Shown here: positions 8,733-16,787 of the stretch, piece after piece
Layout: each line of letters begins with the position of its first letter
Numbering within the stretch: the stretch's first letter is position 1
Assembly (NCBI RefSeq): GCF_014694385.1
Contig: NZ_JAAOCA010000036.1
Span: 1-59,720 of the forward strand
Source of the DNA: Pseudomonas typographi
GTDB lineage: Bacteria; Pseudomonadota; Gammaproteobacteria; Pseudomonadales; Pseudomonadaceae
Length of the DNA: 59,720 nt
Direction: 5' to 3'
Made by a program: the position numbers and the translations under genes
The notes under the pieces: generated by a model
What the model saw: only the letters and a program-made list of their open reading frames with translations
The model's database searches: none
Told to the model about the DNA's origin: nothing

Positions 8733-8778
8733 AAGGTGGCGGTAGGCAGAGGCATAGCTGAAACCGTACCGCCACCTT
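8733..8778. terminator. Strong hairpin between convergent genes
   Basis: A perfect 12-bp inverted repeat: AAGGTGGCGGTA at 8733-8744 and TACCGCCACCTT at 8767-8778, with a 22-nt loop. It starts one base after the deaminase stop codon and lies between two convergent genes, so a bidirectional transcription-end or RNA-stabilising hairpin is likely. Only a short TT follows the stem, so it does not meet the full intrinsic-terminator pattern. Confidence 0.55.
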
Positions 8779-8887
8779 GTGGAGCCACGTATGAAACGCG
8801 CCTGCGTTCGGGGTGTTTCAGGGCGTCCTTTAGCAGATAGAAACGGGCATCAAGTGCCTAAGTCGGCAGCGCCAAGACCATAACGCC

Positions 8888-9790
8888 TTATGCGCCGGCG
8901 CGCCGAAACAGCCTGTGCGCGACCGCCGCGAGCCCTACCGCAATGCCCCCAGCAGCAAGGCCCACCACCGCCTGTACCATGTGACCATGCAAATAGGCCT
9001 TGAATGCATCGGCGAGCAGCCAGGTCGGGGCCTTCAGCATCGCCTCGGCGATAAACGCACCGCCCACAAAAAACATGGCGATGGTGCCTACCCACGACAA
9101 CATCTTCATCAGCTTCGGGGCCATCAAGATCAGCCAACCGCCTACACGTCGAAGCGCAGCCGCGAAATGGCCACGGCTGGTGATCTTGCGCATTCGCAGG
9201 CCCAAATCGTCCAAACGAACAATGCCCGCCACCAAGCCGTACACACCAAAGGTCACCAGCAACGCAATGATGATGAGGGTAATCAGTTGTTGGGCAAAAG
9301 GGGCCTGCGCTACAACGTTCAGGGTGATGACCACGATCTCAGCGCTGAGGATGAAATCTGTGGTTACTGCGCCTTTTACCTTCTTGGCCTCATAAGCCTT
9401 GGCCTCGGCGTCATTAAGCGCTTTGACCTTGCGATCAGCCTGGCCTTTGTCATGGGGGGTCAGCTTGTCTATCAGCGACTCGACCCCCTCATAGCACAGG
9501 TAAATGCCGCCTATGACCAGAAGCCCATGAACGATGACCGGCGATAGGTAATTCAGCCCCAGCGCTAGCGGTATGAGGATCGCCTTGTTGATCAACGAGC
9601 CTTTGCACACCGCCCACACCACCGGCAGCTCACGATCCGCCTTGAGCTCGACGACTTTTTCCGCATTTACAGCCAGGTCGTCAGTCAGCACGCTAGCGGT
9701 TTTTTTTGCGGCGACTTTGCTCATCACCGAGATGTCGTCGAGCAGGGTAGCAATGTCATCAAATAATGCGAAAAAGCTGCTAACCGCCAT
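8888..9790 (-). CDS. DUF808 family (YedI-like) inner-membrane protein
   Basis: A 300-residue multi-spanning membrane protein of the DUF808/YedI family, recognised by its N-terminus (MAVSSFFALFDDIATLLDDI) and by DKLTPHDK near residue 130. At least six hydrophobic segments are visible. No biochemical function is established for the family. I chose the ATG at 9790 because the AAAGGAAAG ribosome site is well spaced from it; an ATG at 9796 (MIMAV) is too close. It is transcribed toward the 8-oxoguanine deaminase gene, with a hairpin between them, and shows no clear link to the purine genes on either side. Confidence 0.85.
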   Translation of the reverse strand: MAVSSFFALFDDIATLLDDISVMSKVAAKKTASVLTDDLAVNAEKVVELKADRELPVVWAVCKGSLINKAILIPLALGLNYLSPVIVHGLLVIGGIYLCYEGVESLIDKLTPHDKGQADRKVKALNDAEAKAYEAKKVKGAVTTDFILSAEIVVITLNVVAQAPFAQQLITLIIIALLVTFGVYGLVAGIVRLDDLGLRMRKITSRGHFAAALRRVGGWLILMAPKLMKMLSWVGTIAMFFVGGAFIAEAMLKAPTWLLADAFKAYLHGHMVQAVVGLAAGGIAVGLAAVAHRLFRRAGA

Positions 9791-10002
9791 AATCATTCTT
9801 TCCTTTGGCAGGGCGACCGATTGTGGTGCCCCAAAAAATTGGCCGCGCCGTTTGCCGGTGCCTTTGGCTGCCCGGCAAATGGCCTGCAGCACATTCGCGG
9901 CTCAACGGCTATGGTGAACCTCGTCTATGCCGCATTACGCCGGCGGCTTGGTTCCTGACGCAATGCCCCGCGAAAATCGTTGCTAAAGACTACAGCAATG
10001 GC

Positions 10003-10031
10003 GTGAGGGTTTCCGGTATGTGCCCTAGAAT
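10003..10031 (+). promoter_or_regulatory. Probable sigma-70 promoter of the adenine deaminase gene
   Basis: GTGAGG (10003-10008) and TAGAAT (10026-10031) have a 17-bp spacer, 33 bp before the start codon. The elements and spacing closely match the promoter in front of the 8-oxoguanine deaminase gene. The rest of the 273-bp gap 9791-10063 shows nothing else I can name. Confidence 0.5.
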
Positions 10032-10063
10032 GGGCATTTGTGTTACCGGATGAGAGAAACACC

Positions 10064-11014
10064 ATGTACGAATGGCTCAACGCTTTGCCCAAGGCAGAAT
10101 TGCACATGCACCTGGAAGGCTCGCTGGAGCCAGAGTTGCTGTTCCGCCTGGCCGAACGCAACCGCATCGGCCTACCCTGGGAGAATGTCGATGCCCTGCG
10201 AAGTGCCTATGCCTTCAACAATTTGCAGGCGTTTCTCGACCTCTACTATCAAGGCGCCGATGTGCTGCGCACTGAGCAGGACTTCTATGACCTGACCTGG
10301 GCGTACCTGCAAAAATGCAAAGCGCAGAATGTAGTGCACACGGAACCGTTCTTCGACCCGCAAACCCATACCGATCGCGGCATCCCCTTCGAGGTGGTAG
10401 TGCGGGGCATCAGCCAGGCCCTTAAAGACGGTGAACGCCAATTAGGCGTGAAAAGTGCGCTGATCCTGAGCTTTTTGCGCCACCTCAGCGAAGACCAAGC
10501 ACAAGCCACCCTCGACCAAGCCCTGCCTTACCGCGATACGTTCGTAGCCGTGGGCTTGGACAGCTCTGAAAAAGGGCACCCACCCAGCAAGTTCAAGCGC
10601 GTGTTTGACCGCGCACGCAGCGAGGGTTTTTTTGCGGTCGCCCATGCCGGCGAAGAAGGCCCGCCCGAATACATTTGGGAAGCACTGGATTTATTGAAAA
10701 TCCAGCGCATCGATCACGGTGTGCGCGCCATAGAGGATGAACGGCTGATGCAGCGGATCATTGATGAGCAAATCCCGCTTACCGTTTGCCCCCTATCAAA
10801 TATCAAGCTGTGCGTGTTCGATCACATGGCCAAGCACAACATCCTCGATATGCTCGAGCGAGGCGTGAAAGTGACCGTGAACTCGGACGATCCGGCCTAT
10901 TTCGGCGGCTACGTCACGGAGAACTTCGAGGCGCTGCATACCCACCTGGGCATGACCCAGCAACAGGCCCAGCGCTTGGCGCAGAACAGCCTCGACGCGC
11001 GGCTGGTCAAATAG
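10064..11014 (+). CDS. add: Adenine deaminase of the adenosine deaminase family
   Basis: A 316-residue member of the adenosine/AMP deaminase family, very close to P. aeruginosa PA0148. That protein is often labelled adenosine deaminase but has been shown to act on adenine, giving hypoxanthine and ammonia. The zinc ligands His14 and His16 (ELHMHLEGS), the HAGEEGPPEY segment, VCPLSN and NSDDPAYFGG are all present. The ATG at 10064 (MYEWLNALPKAEL) matches relatives. The last 8 bp overlap the end of the convergent ArsR-type gene. Substrate choice between adenine and adenosine is inferred from similarity. Confidence 0.9.
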   Translation: MYEWLNALPKAELHMHLEGSLEPELLFRLAERNRIGLPWENVDALRSAYAFNNLQAFLDLYYQGADVLRTEQDFYDLTWAYLQKCKAQNVVHTEPFFDPQTHTDRGIPFEVVVRGISQALKDGERQLGVKSALILSFLRHLSEDQAQATLDQALPYRDTFVAVGLDSSEKGHPPSKFKRVFDRARSEGFFAVAHAGEEGPPEYIWEALDLLKIQRIDHGVRAIEDERLMQRIIDEQIPLTVCPLSNIKLCVFDHMAKHNILDMLERGVKVTVNSDDPAYFGGYVTENFEALHTHLGMTQQQAQRLAQNSLDARLVK

Positions 11015-11705
11015 CGCCCCGTCCCAGGCTGGCCAGCCCTCGCTGGCCCTGGGGTGTAACCCGAAATGCACGGGTGCTTTCGTGCCGCGCCAACCATTGC
11101 CGCTGCAAACACAACCGCAACAAGCTGGTACCCAGCACGCCACCGATATGGGGCCCGCTTTCGCACCAGTCGCAACAGGTTTGCACTTCTAGCCGGTTAG
11201 CTCGTGGCAGGGCCTGCACATAGATGCCCAGGTTGGCGAGCCCGGCACTACCGGCCGGGGTGATGGAGGTGCAGTAGTCATCGCTTCGTACCCAGCCGGC
11301 CTCTAGTAGGTTGCGGTACATCTGCGCGGCCACCATGCCGCCCAGGTGCTCGCCGCACAAGCGGGCTTGGCGCATGGCGGCGGTCGCAGGCGCCAGCGGC
11401 GCATCGGCGAGCACCGGGCGGGCGTTGCTCTGCGCGCTAGCGCTGGCCAGCGCCTCCACCGCGACGCCCACCTCGGGGTTGGCCAAGCGAAAAAAGCGCT
11501 TTCGCCCACGGGCTTCGTGGGTCAGCAGGCCGGCTGCAGACAACCGCGAAAGGTGGGCACCGGCAGAGCTGGACGAAACACCGGCAAGCCGGGCCAGTTC
11601 GTCGGCGCCGCGGGTGGCGCCGTCGATCAGCGCCCAGAGCAGGGCGCTGCGTTTAGGGTCGGCAATCAACGTTGCGATGTGGCTGATGGAGGGCGCGTAT
11701 TCCAT
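11007..11705 (-). CDS. ArsR-type winged-helix regulator with cysteine-rich C-terminus
   Basis: A 232-residue regulator. The N-terminal ArsR-like winged helix spans about residues 5-85 (DELARLAGVSSSSAGAHLSRL). A longer C-terminal region carries TCCDWCESGPHIGG and a second helical segment. This length is typical of the Pseudomonas subgroup with an extra domain, not of the short metal-sensing ArsR proteins. The clustered cysteines could bind metal or sense redox state, but this is unproven. I chose the ATG at 11705; a TTG at 11711 is in frame. The gene runs in the same direction as the MFS exporter upstream of it, separated by 304 bp. The target is unknown. Confidence 0.8.
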   Translation of the reverse strand: MEYAPSISHIATLIADPKRSALLWALIDGATRGADELARLAGVSSSSAGAHLSRLSAAGLLTHEARGRKRFFRLANPEVGVAVEALASASAQSNARPVLADAPLAPATAAMRQARLCGEHLGGMVAAQMYRNLLEAGWVRSDDYCTSITPAGSAGLANLGIYVQALPRANRLEVQTCCDWCESGPHIGGVLGTSLLRLCLQRQWLARHESTRAFRVTPQGQRGLASLGRGAI

Positions 11706-12009
11706 TTTCAATCCCTGTGAAAGCGCTCACTGACAGGCGCCGGAAGGCCCGGCGATCGTGCCTGGATTATAAGCACCCACTGCCCCGCTAAAGGGGCCCA
11801 GGGAAACGCTGCGCCTCCCATTACGCAAGCGTTCGGGCTAACCGCGGCATACCGTTGATGTGGTCAATACAGCAAATACGGGTCCGGAACCATTCGCTGT
11901 CGTAAAAACCTACACGCTGTGTAGAGAACTCCACCCCTATGCGTGGAATTTTCCCAGGGCCCGCGCATGTTACGCCCGTTGCCAGGCCTCGCCACCCATA
12001 CAAAACGTT
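11706..12009. other. 304-bp intergenic region between exporter and ArsR gene
   Basis: No gene is recognisable. One imperfect inverted repeat is present (AACTCCAC near 11926 and GTGGAATT about 8 bp later, one mismatch). It might be an operator for the ArsR-type protein. Nothing else stands out. Confidence 0.4.
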
Positions 12010-13224
12010 TCAATCGCGAAACGAGGCAGCCGGCCCAGGGGCGGCCACCGCCCGGCGCCTGGCATGGGCCTGGGTGGCCTTGCATAGGCCCGCGGCGCAT
12101 AGTGCGCACAGCGCAATGATCGCAGCCATCGGCACGGCCGTACCGTTGGCGAACGCGCCCACCAGCCACGAGGTAAAGGAGGCAATGCAAAACTGCAAGC
12201 AGCCCAGTAACGCAGACGCGCTGCCGGCGCGGTGACCTTGCCCGTTCATGGCGCAGGCCGAGGCGTTAGGGATAATACAGCCCAGGCTTGCCACGCAGAC
12301 GAACAACGGCAACAGCAACGGCCACAGCTGGGCGGGGTGCGCCAAAGCCACCAGCACCAGTGCCACGCCGCCGGCGGCATGCACCGCGATGGCCCGCGCC
12401 AGGATGGGCGCCGGGCCAAAGCGCGCCAGCAGCCGGGCGTTAACCTGCGCGACCAGGACGAACCCCGCCGCATTGGTGCCGAACACCCAACCAAAGTGTT
12501 CCGCTGGCACCCCGTACAAGGTGATGATCACGAACGCCGCACCGGCGATGTAGGCGAACATGCCAGCCATTGCCACCCCGCCGGTAAGCGCATTACCTAC
12601 GAACACGCCGTCTGCGAGCAGGCTGGCATAGCGGCGCAGTGCCCCGGAAAGCGGGTGGCGCGGATGGTGGGCCGGTAAGCTCTCCGGCAAACCCAGCGCC
12701 ACAGCCGCTAAAGACAAGCCACTGAACAACGCCAGGCAAAAAAAGATCCAGCGCCAACCGGTGGTATTGACGAGCAACCCCCCGAGAATGGGTGCCAGAA
12801 TCGGCGCCAAGCCCATCACCAACATCAACTGCGAAAACGCCTTGGCGGCGCCGATGGTGTCGCATTTGTCGGTGACGATGGCGCGCGCCAGCACCATACC
12901 CGCGCAACCGCCCAATGCTTGCAAGAAGCGCGCACCGATCAACCACGGCAAGCTAGGCGCCAGGCCGCAAGCCACCGACGCCAGGGTGAACAGTACGATC
13001 CCGAAGAGCAACGGGCGCCGCCGCCCGAAACGGTCGGCCACCGGCCCATACACCAGTTGCCCGATCGACAACCCCAGGAAGTAGGCCGACAGCGTCACCT
13101 GCACGTGCGCCTCGTCGGTGCCAAACGCCTGCGCGATGGAAGGAAACCCAGGCAGGTAAAAATCGATGGCCAAAGGCCCGAATGCGCTGAGCGCGCCCAG
13201 GATAAGCAGCGAGGTCAGGTTCAT
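12010..13224 (-). CDS. Bcr/CflA-family multidrug exporter (MFS)
   Basis: A 404-residue major-facilitator transporter of the drug:H+ antiporter (12-TM) Bcr/CflA type. It starts with PLAIDFYLPGFPSIAQAF, contains the motif GPVADRFGRRRPLL near residues 60-73, and has the ARAIVTD segment of TM4. Twelve hydrophobic stretches are visible. It probably exports small toxic compounds; the substrate cannot be read from sequence. The start is the ATG at 13224. It lies between the ArsR-type regulator and the copZ-like gene, all on the minus strand, but 57 bp and a separate copper operator divide it from the copper genes' control region. Confidence 0.85.
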   Translation of the reverse strand: MNLTSLLILGALSAFGPLAIDFYLPGFPSIAQAFGTDEAHVQVTLSAYFLGLSIGQLVYGPVADRFGRRRPLLFGIVLFTLASVACGLAPSLPWLIGARFLQALGGCAGMVLARAIVTDKCDTIGAAKAFSQLMLVMGLAPILAPILGGLLVNTTGWRWIFFCLALFSGLSLAAVALGLPESLPAHHPRHPLSGALRRYASLLADGVFVGNALTGGVAMAGMFAYIAGAAFVIITLYGVPAEHFGWVFGTNAAGFVLVAQVNARLLARFGPAPILARAIAVHAAGGVALVLVALAHPAQLWPLLLPLFVCVASLGCIIPNASACAMNGQGHRAGSASALLGCLQFCIASFTSWLVGAFANGTAVPMAAIIALCALCAAGLCKATQAHARRRAVAAPGPAASFRD

Positions 13225-13281
13225 GGGATATCCGCAGAAAGAAAGCCGGACAGTCTACCTGCGCTGCATGGCAAAAGCATG

Positions 13282-13479
13282 TCAGCGAGCTTGGGCGGCG
13301 TACCCCTCCTGCTGGATAAGCGCCAACACCTGTTCGGTGGCCAACGCACTTTGTACGCCGACCTTGCCTGCGGCCAGCTCTACGGTCACTTGCGCCTGTG
13401 GGTCTTGCGCCTGGATGGCCGTGGTCACCGCACGGGCACAATGGTCGCAGGTCATGCCTTTTACGTCGAAATACCGCAT
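13282..13479 (-). CDS. copZ: CopZ-like copper chaperone (HMA domain)
   Basis: A 65-residue single heavy-metal-associated domain protein. The copper-binding motif GMTCDHCARAV begins near residue 8. It should carry Cu(I) in the cytosol to the CopA ATPase. The ATG at 13479 has a strong GGAGG site just upstream; the frame runs open to 13509 without support. The gene is divergent from an unknown exported protein and copA, with a symmetrical CueR-type operator between them, so copper-induced expression through the cueR product encoded 3 kb away is expected. Confidence 0.92.
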   Translation of the reverse strand: MRYFDVKGMTCDHCARAVTTAIQAQDPQAQVTVELAAGKVGVQSALATEQVLALIQQEGYAAQAR

Positions 13480-13513
13480 GGGTTGCCTCCTGTTAGCAAT
13501 TAGGTGCACAGTT

Positions 13514-13540
13514 TTGACCTTGCCATGGGGGCAAGGTCAA
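13514..13540. promoter_or_regulatory. CueR-type operator, perfect dyad, divergent copper promoter
   Basis: The arms TTGACCTTGCC and GGCAAGGTCAA flank ATGGG with no mismatch. This is the classic CueR operator with TTGACC as -35 and the dyad filling a 19-bp spacer. Because it is symmetrical it can serve both copZ (minus) and the exported protein (plus); the -10 elements are weak on both sides (AAAACT and AAGTTT). A 13-bp piece of it, ACCTTGCCATGGG (13517-13529), is repeated at 13562-13574. Confidence 0.85.
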
Positions 13541-13561
13541 GTTTTGCACCCGCACGCCGAC

Positions 13562-13574
13562 ACCTTGCCATGGG
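13562..13574. repeat. Direct copy of a CueR half-site
   Basis: ACCTTGCCATGGG occurs here and at 13517-13529 inside the operator, 45 bp apart. Only one arm is conserved, so it is either a remnant of a duplicated operator or a weaker accessory site in front of the exported protein gene. Confidence 0.5.
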
Positions 13575-13637
13575 TTCGCGCGGCGCCCTGACCGCCGCGG
13601 TTTTTGCCAGCCCCCTTTCTGCAACAGGAGTATCGCC

Positions 13638-14024
13638 ATGCGCTGGTTATCATTATTTTTGCTGCTCGGCGTGTTGCCTTTGGCACCCTCCGCATGGGCC
13701 GACGACCCTACCGGCTACAGTGTGCTGATCGTTTCCCGCGAGCGCCTGGAGGTCGGTACACCCTGCGAGATAGGCCTGTACATGCAAAACCAACTGGTCG
13801 GCCGGCTGTTCCAGGAGCAATCGATGTCGTTCAACCTACCCCCCGGCCAGCTTTCCGTGCGCCTGCGCACCCTGCCCGGTGCCGCGCCCGGCTGCCAACA
13901 GGGCATGGGCGCGCCGGAGGCGACCAACATTACCTTGCGCCCTGGGCAGGTCCAAAAATACCGCATCGCCAACGGGCTGAACGGCTTCTACCTGGCCCCA
14001 GCGCAGCTCGGCTACCCCGATTGA
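13638..14024 (+). CDS. Small exported protein of unknown function in the copper locus
   Basis: A 128-residue protein with a clear signal peptide (about residues 1-21, cut after SAWA). The mature part holds two cysteines (PCEIG and PGCQQG, about residues 43 and 86) that could form a disulfide or bind metal, and no histidine-rich stretch. I do not recognise the family. The gene lies between a perfect CueR operator upstream and a second one downstream, divergent from copZ and in line with copA, so copper induction and a periplasmic role in copper handling are reasonable inferences. The ATG follows ACAGGAG at a good distance. Confidence 0.75.
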   Translation: MRWLSLFLLLGVLPLAPSAWADDPTGYSVLIVSRERLEVGTPCEIGLYMQNQLVGRLFQEQSMSFNLPPGQLSVRLRTLPGAAPGCQQGMGAPEATNITLRPGQVQKYRIANGLNGFYLAPAQLGYPD

Positions 14025-14038
14025 GTGCTTGACCTTGC

Positions 14039-14066
14039 CAACAGGGTAAGGTTGAAGGTATGGGTG
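14039..14066 (+). promoter_or_regulatory. Second CueR-type operator, in front of copA
   Basis: TTGACCTTGCC, AACAG, then GGTAAGGTTGAA: the left arm is identical to the upstream operator and the right arm is imperfect. It ends 19 bp before the copA start. Having its own operator suggests copA is expressed independently of the exported protein gene upstream. Confidence 0.8.
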
Positions 14067-14085
14067 TGAAAAGGGAGAACCTTCC

Positions 14086-16284
14086 ATGCCCACCGCTACC
14101 CCCCTGGACCTTGCCATCGAAGGCATGACCTGCACCAATTGCGCCGGGCGCATCGAACGCGCCTTGCGCAAGGCCGATGGCGTTACCGACGCCAAGGTTA
14201 ACTTCGCCAGCGAACGCGCCCGTATCGAGCTGAGCCGGCCAATACCCACCCAAGCGCTGATCGACCTGATCGTTCGCGCGGGCTATAACGCCCACGTACC
14301 CCGCGATGCCGCCGCCGAGCAGGCCCAGGCGCAACGCCAGCAGCACCGTGAAGGGCTCGCCGCGCTGCTTGCCCTGGCCCTGGCAGCGCCGCTGGTGCTG
14401 CCGATGTTGGCCAAGCCCTTGGGCTGGGCGATGATGTTGCCGGCCTGGTTGCAGTTGCTGTTGGCCGCCCCCGTGCAACTGGTTTTAGGCGCGCGCTTCT
14501 ACCGCGGCGCCTGGGGCGCGCTACGCGCAGGCACCGGCAATATGGACGTATTGGTTGCGCTAGGCACCAGTGCCGGCTTCGGCCTCAGCCTTTATTTGTG
14601 GCTAAGCGCCCCCGGCGGTAGCACACCGCACTTATATTTCGAGGCCAGTGCCGCGGTTATCGCCCTGGTTATGCTCGGCAAATACCTCGAAACCCGTGCC
14701 AAACGCCAAACAGCGGGTGCCATTCGCGCACTGCAAGCGCTGCGGCCGGCCCAGGCATTGCGCTGGCAGGGTGGCAAAGAGGTGCCGGTGGCACTGTCAG
14801 CGTTGAACATAGGCGACGAGATCCTGGTTCGCCCCGGCGAGCACATTGCCGCCGACGGCACCGTGGTGGAAGGCCATAGTGAAGTGAACGAGGCGTTGAT
14901 CACGGGCGAGAGCCTACCGGCGGCCAAGCAGCCGGGTAGCCAAGTCAGCGCAGGCGCCATCAACGGCCACGGCCCACTGCGGGTTAAAGTCACCGCGCTG
15001 GGTGCGCAGAGCCTGCTGGAGCAGATTATTCGCCTGGTCGAACAGGCACAGGCCGAAAAAGCCCCCATCCAGAAGCTGGTCGACCGCGTCAGCCAAGTGT
15101 TCGTACCGGCCATCGTGCTGGTGGCCGTGGCCACGTGGGTGGGGTGGTGGCTGGTGGGCGCGGGTATAACCCTGGCGTGGGTGCATGCCGTGAGCGTGCT
15201 GGTGATCGCCTGCCCTTGCGCCCTGGGCTTGGCCACCCCGGCGGCGATCATGGTGGGCACCGGCGTGGCGGCGCGCCACGGTATCCTGGTGAGAAATGCC
15301 GAGGCCTTGGAACGCGGCACCCGCATCACGGACGTGGTGTTCGATAAAACCGGCACCCTCACCTTGGGCGAACCGCGGCTGGTGGCCATGGATGCGGCAC
15401 AGCCCGCGCAGGCACTGGCCATGGCAGGCGCCTTGCAGCAAGGCAGCGAACACCCGCTGAGCAAGGCGGTGCTGGCTGCTTGCCAAGCCCAGGGGTTGAG
15501 CCCCAACCGCGCCGAGGCGGTGCAAGCCGTGCCCGGCCAAGGGATTACCGGTACGCTAGCGGGGCAACCGCTGGCCATGGGTAACCGTGCTTTACTGGCC
15601 AACCAACAAGTGCCGCCGGGGCCATGGCAAGGCGATGCCGAACAGTGGGATCGCCAGGGGCGTACGGTGTCTTGGCTGATGTGCCTGGCACCGCAGCCGC
15701 GAGTATTGGCAGTTCTGGCCTTTGGCGATGAGTTGCGCCCCGGCGCCCAGGCCGCGGTCGCCGCTTTGCATGCACAAGGCATTACCTGCCACCTGCTCAC
15801 CGGCGACAACCACGGGGCGGCGGACCAGGTTGGCCAAGCCTTGCAATTGCAGCACATCTACGCGCAGGTTCAACCCGCCGACAAAGCCGCGGTCATCAAC
15901 CGGTTGCGCCAGCATGGCTGCGTGGCCATGGTCGGCGACGGCATCAACGACGCCCCGGCCCTGGCCGCGGCGCACATCGGTATCGCCATGGGCAGCGGCA
16001 CCGATGTAGCCCTGCAAACCGCCGATATCACGTTGCTGCGCAATGACCCGCGTGCCGTCGTGGATGCACTGGCGCTGTGCCGGGCCACTTATGGCAAGAT
16101 ACGACAAAACCTGTTCTGGGCCTTCATTTACAACCTCGTAGGCATACCGCTGGCTGCCTTTGGCCTGCTCGACCCGATATTTGCCGGGGCCGCGATGGCC
16201 CTTTCAAGCCTGAGCGTGGTGGGCAACGCACTGCTACTGGACCGATGGAAGCCCGCGGCGCCCCAAGCACAAGGTATTAGCTGA
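14086..16284 (+). CDS. copA: Cu(I)-exporting P-type ATPase
   Basis: A 732-residue P1B-type ATPase in the inner membrane that pumps Cu(I) to the periplasm. One N-terminal HMA domain carries GMTCTNC (Cys16, Cys19). The membrane CPC motif is Cys376-Pro-Cys378, the phosphorylated Asp420 is in DKTGT, and MVGDGINDAPAL is in the hinge. Only one HMA domain is present; many relatives have two and are correspondingly longer. It has its own CueR operator, a GGGAG ribosome site, and overlaps the cueR start by one base (TGATG), so pump and regulator are translationally coupled. Confidence 0.95.
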   Translation: MPTATPLDLAIEGMTCTNCAGRIERALRKADGVTDAKVNFASERARIELSRPIPTQALIDLIVRAGYNAHVPRDAAAEQAQAQRQQHREGLAALLALALAAPLVLPMLAKPLGWAMMLPAWLQLLLAAPVQLVLGARFYRGAWGALRAGTGNMDVLVALGTSAGFGLSLYLWLSAPGGSTPHLYFEASAAVIALVMLGKYLETRAKRQTAGAIRALQALRPAQALRWQGGKEVPVALSALNIGDEILVRPGEHIAADGTVVEGHSEVNEALITGESLPAAKQPGSQVSAGAINGHGPLRVKVTALGAQSLLEQIIRLVEQAQAEKAPIQKLVDRVSQVFVPAIVLVAVATWVGWWLVGAGITLAWVHAVSVLVIACPCALGLATPAAIMVGTGVAARHGILVRNAEALERGTRITDVVFDKTGTLTLGEPRLVAMDAAQPAQALAMAGALQQGSEHPLSKAVLAACQAQGLSPNRAEAVQAVPGQGITGTLAGQPLAMGNRALLANQQVPPGPWQGDAEQWDRQGRTVSWLMCLAPQPRVLAVLAFGDELRPGAQAAVAALHAQGITCHLLTGDNHGAADQVGQALQLQHIYAQVQPADKAAVINRLRQHGCVAMVGDGINDAPALAAAHIGIAMGSGTDVALQTADITLLRNDPRAVVDALALCRATYGKIRQNLFWAFIYNLVGIPLAAFGLLDPIFAGAAMALSSLSVVGNALLLDRWKPAAPQAQGIS

Positions 16285-16703
16285 TGAACATCGGCCAGGC
16301 CGCCCGCCGCAGCGGGCTCAGCGCGAAGATGATCCGTTATTACGAAAGCATCGGCCTACTTACCCCGGCCCAGCGCAGCGGCAGCGGCTATCGTTTATAC
16401 GGCGCGGCCGACCTGCATACGTTGGGATTCATTAAACGGGCGCGCGACTTAGGCTTTTCGCTCGACGAGGTAGCCCGGCTACTGGAGCTTTGGCGCGACC
16501 GAGGCCGCGCCAGCGCCGACGTCAAGGCGCTGGCCTACGAGCACATCGCCACGCTCAACCTGCGCATCGCCGAATTGGCCAGCCTGCGTGATACCTTGCA
16601 GGGCTTGGCCGATCACTGCCAGGGAAACGAGCGCCCCGACTGCCCGATATTGGACGAGTTGCAAGCCGGTTACGAGCATCGCCTGGGGCCCGTAACCCCA
16701 TAA
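16284..16703 (+). CDS. cueR: Copper-responsive MerR-family regulator
   Basis: A 139-residue MerR-type activator: helix-turn-helix at residues 1-40 (MNIGQAARRSGLSAKMIRYY) and a coiled-coil dimer helix at about 75-110. The metal loop holds Cys112 and Cys120, the same numbers as the E. coli CueR Cu(I) ligands. It should bind Cu(I) and activate the two operators at 13514 and 14039. It overlaps copA by one base, so it is probably induced with it. Confidence 0.93.
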   Translation: MNIGQAARRSGLSAKMIRYYESIGLLTPAQRSGSGYRLYGAADLHTLGFIKRARDLGFSLDEVARLLELWRDRGRASADVKALAYEHIATLNLRIAELASLRDTLQGLADHCQGNERPDCPILDELQAGYEHRLGPVTP

Positions 16704-16787
16704 CCGCGCCCTGCCGCCCTGCAAGCCCATACGGCCAATGCACCGCCAGGGCACCCCCACGGCCCGGCCGATGACCTGAACCGTCAA

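Noticed and set aside
14592..15857. A 421-codon open frame antisense to copA
   Set aside because: Its composition is typical of a shadow frame (Ser/Thr/Ala/Arg-rich), and copA is unmistakable on the other strand.
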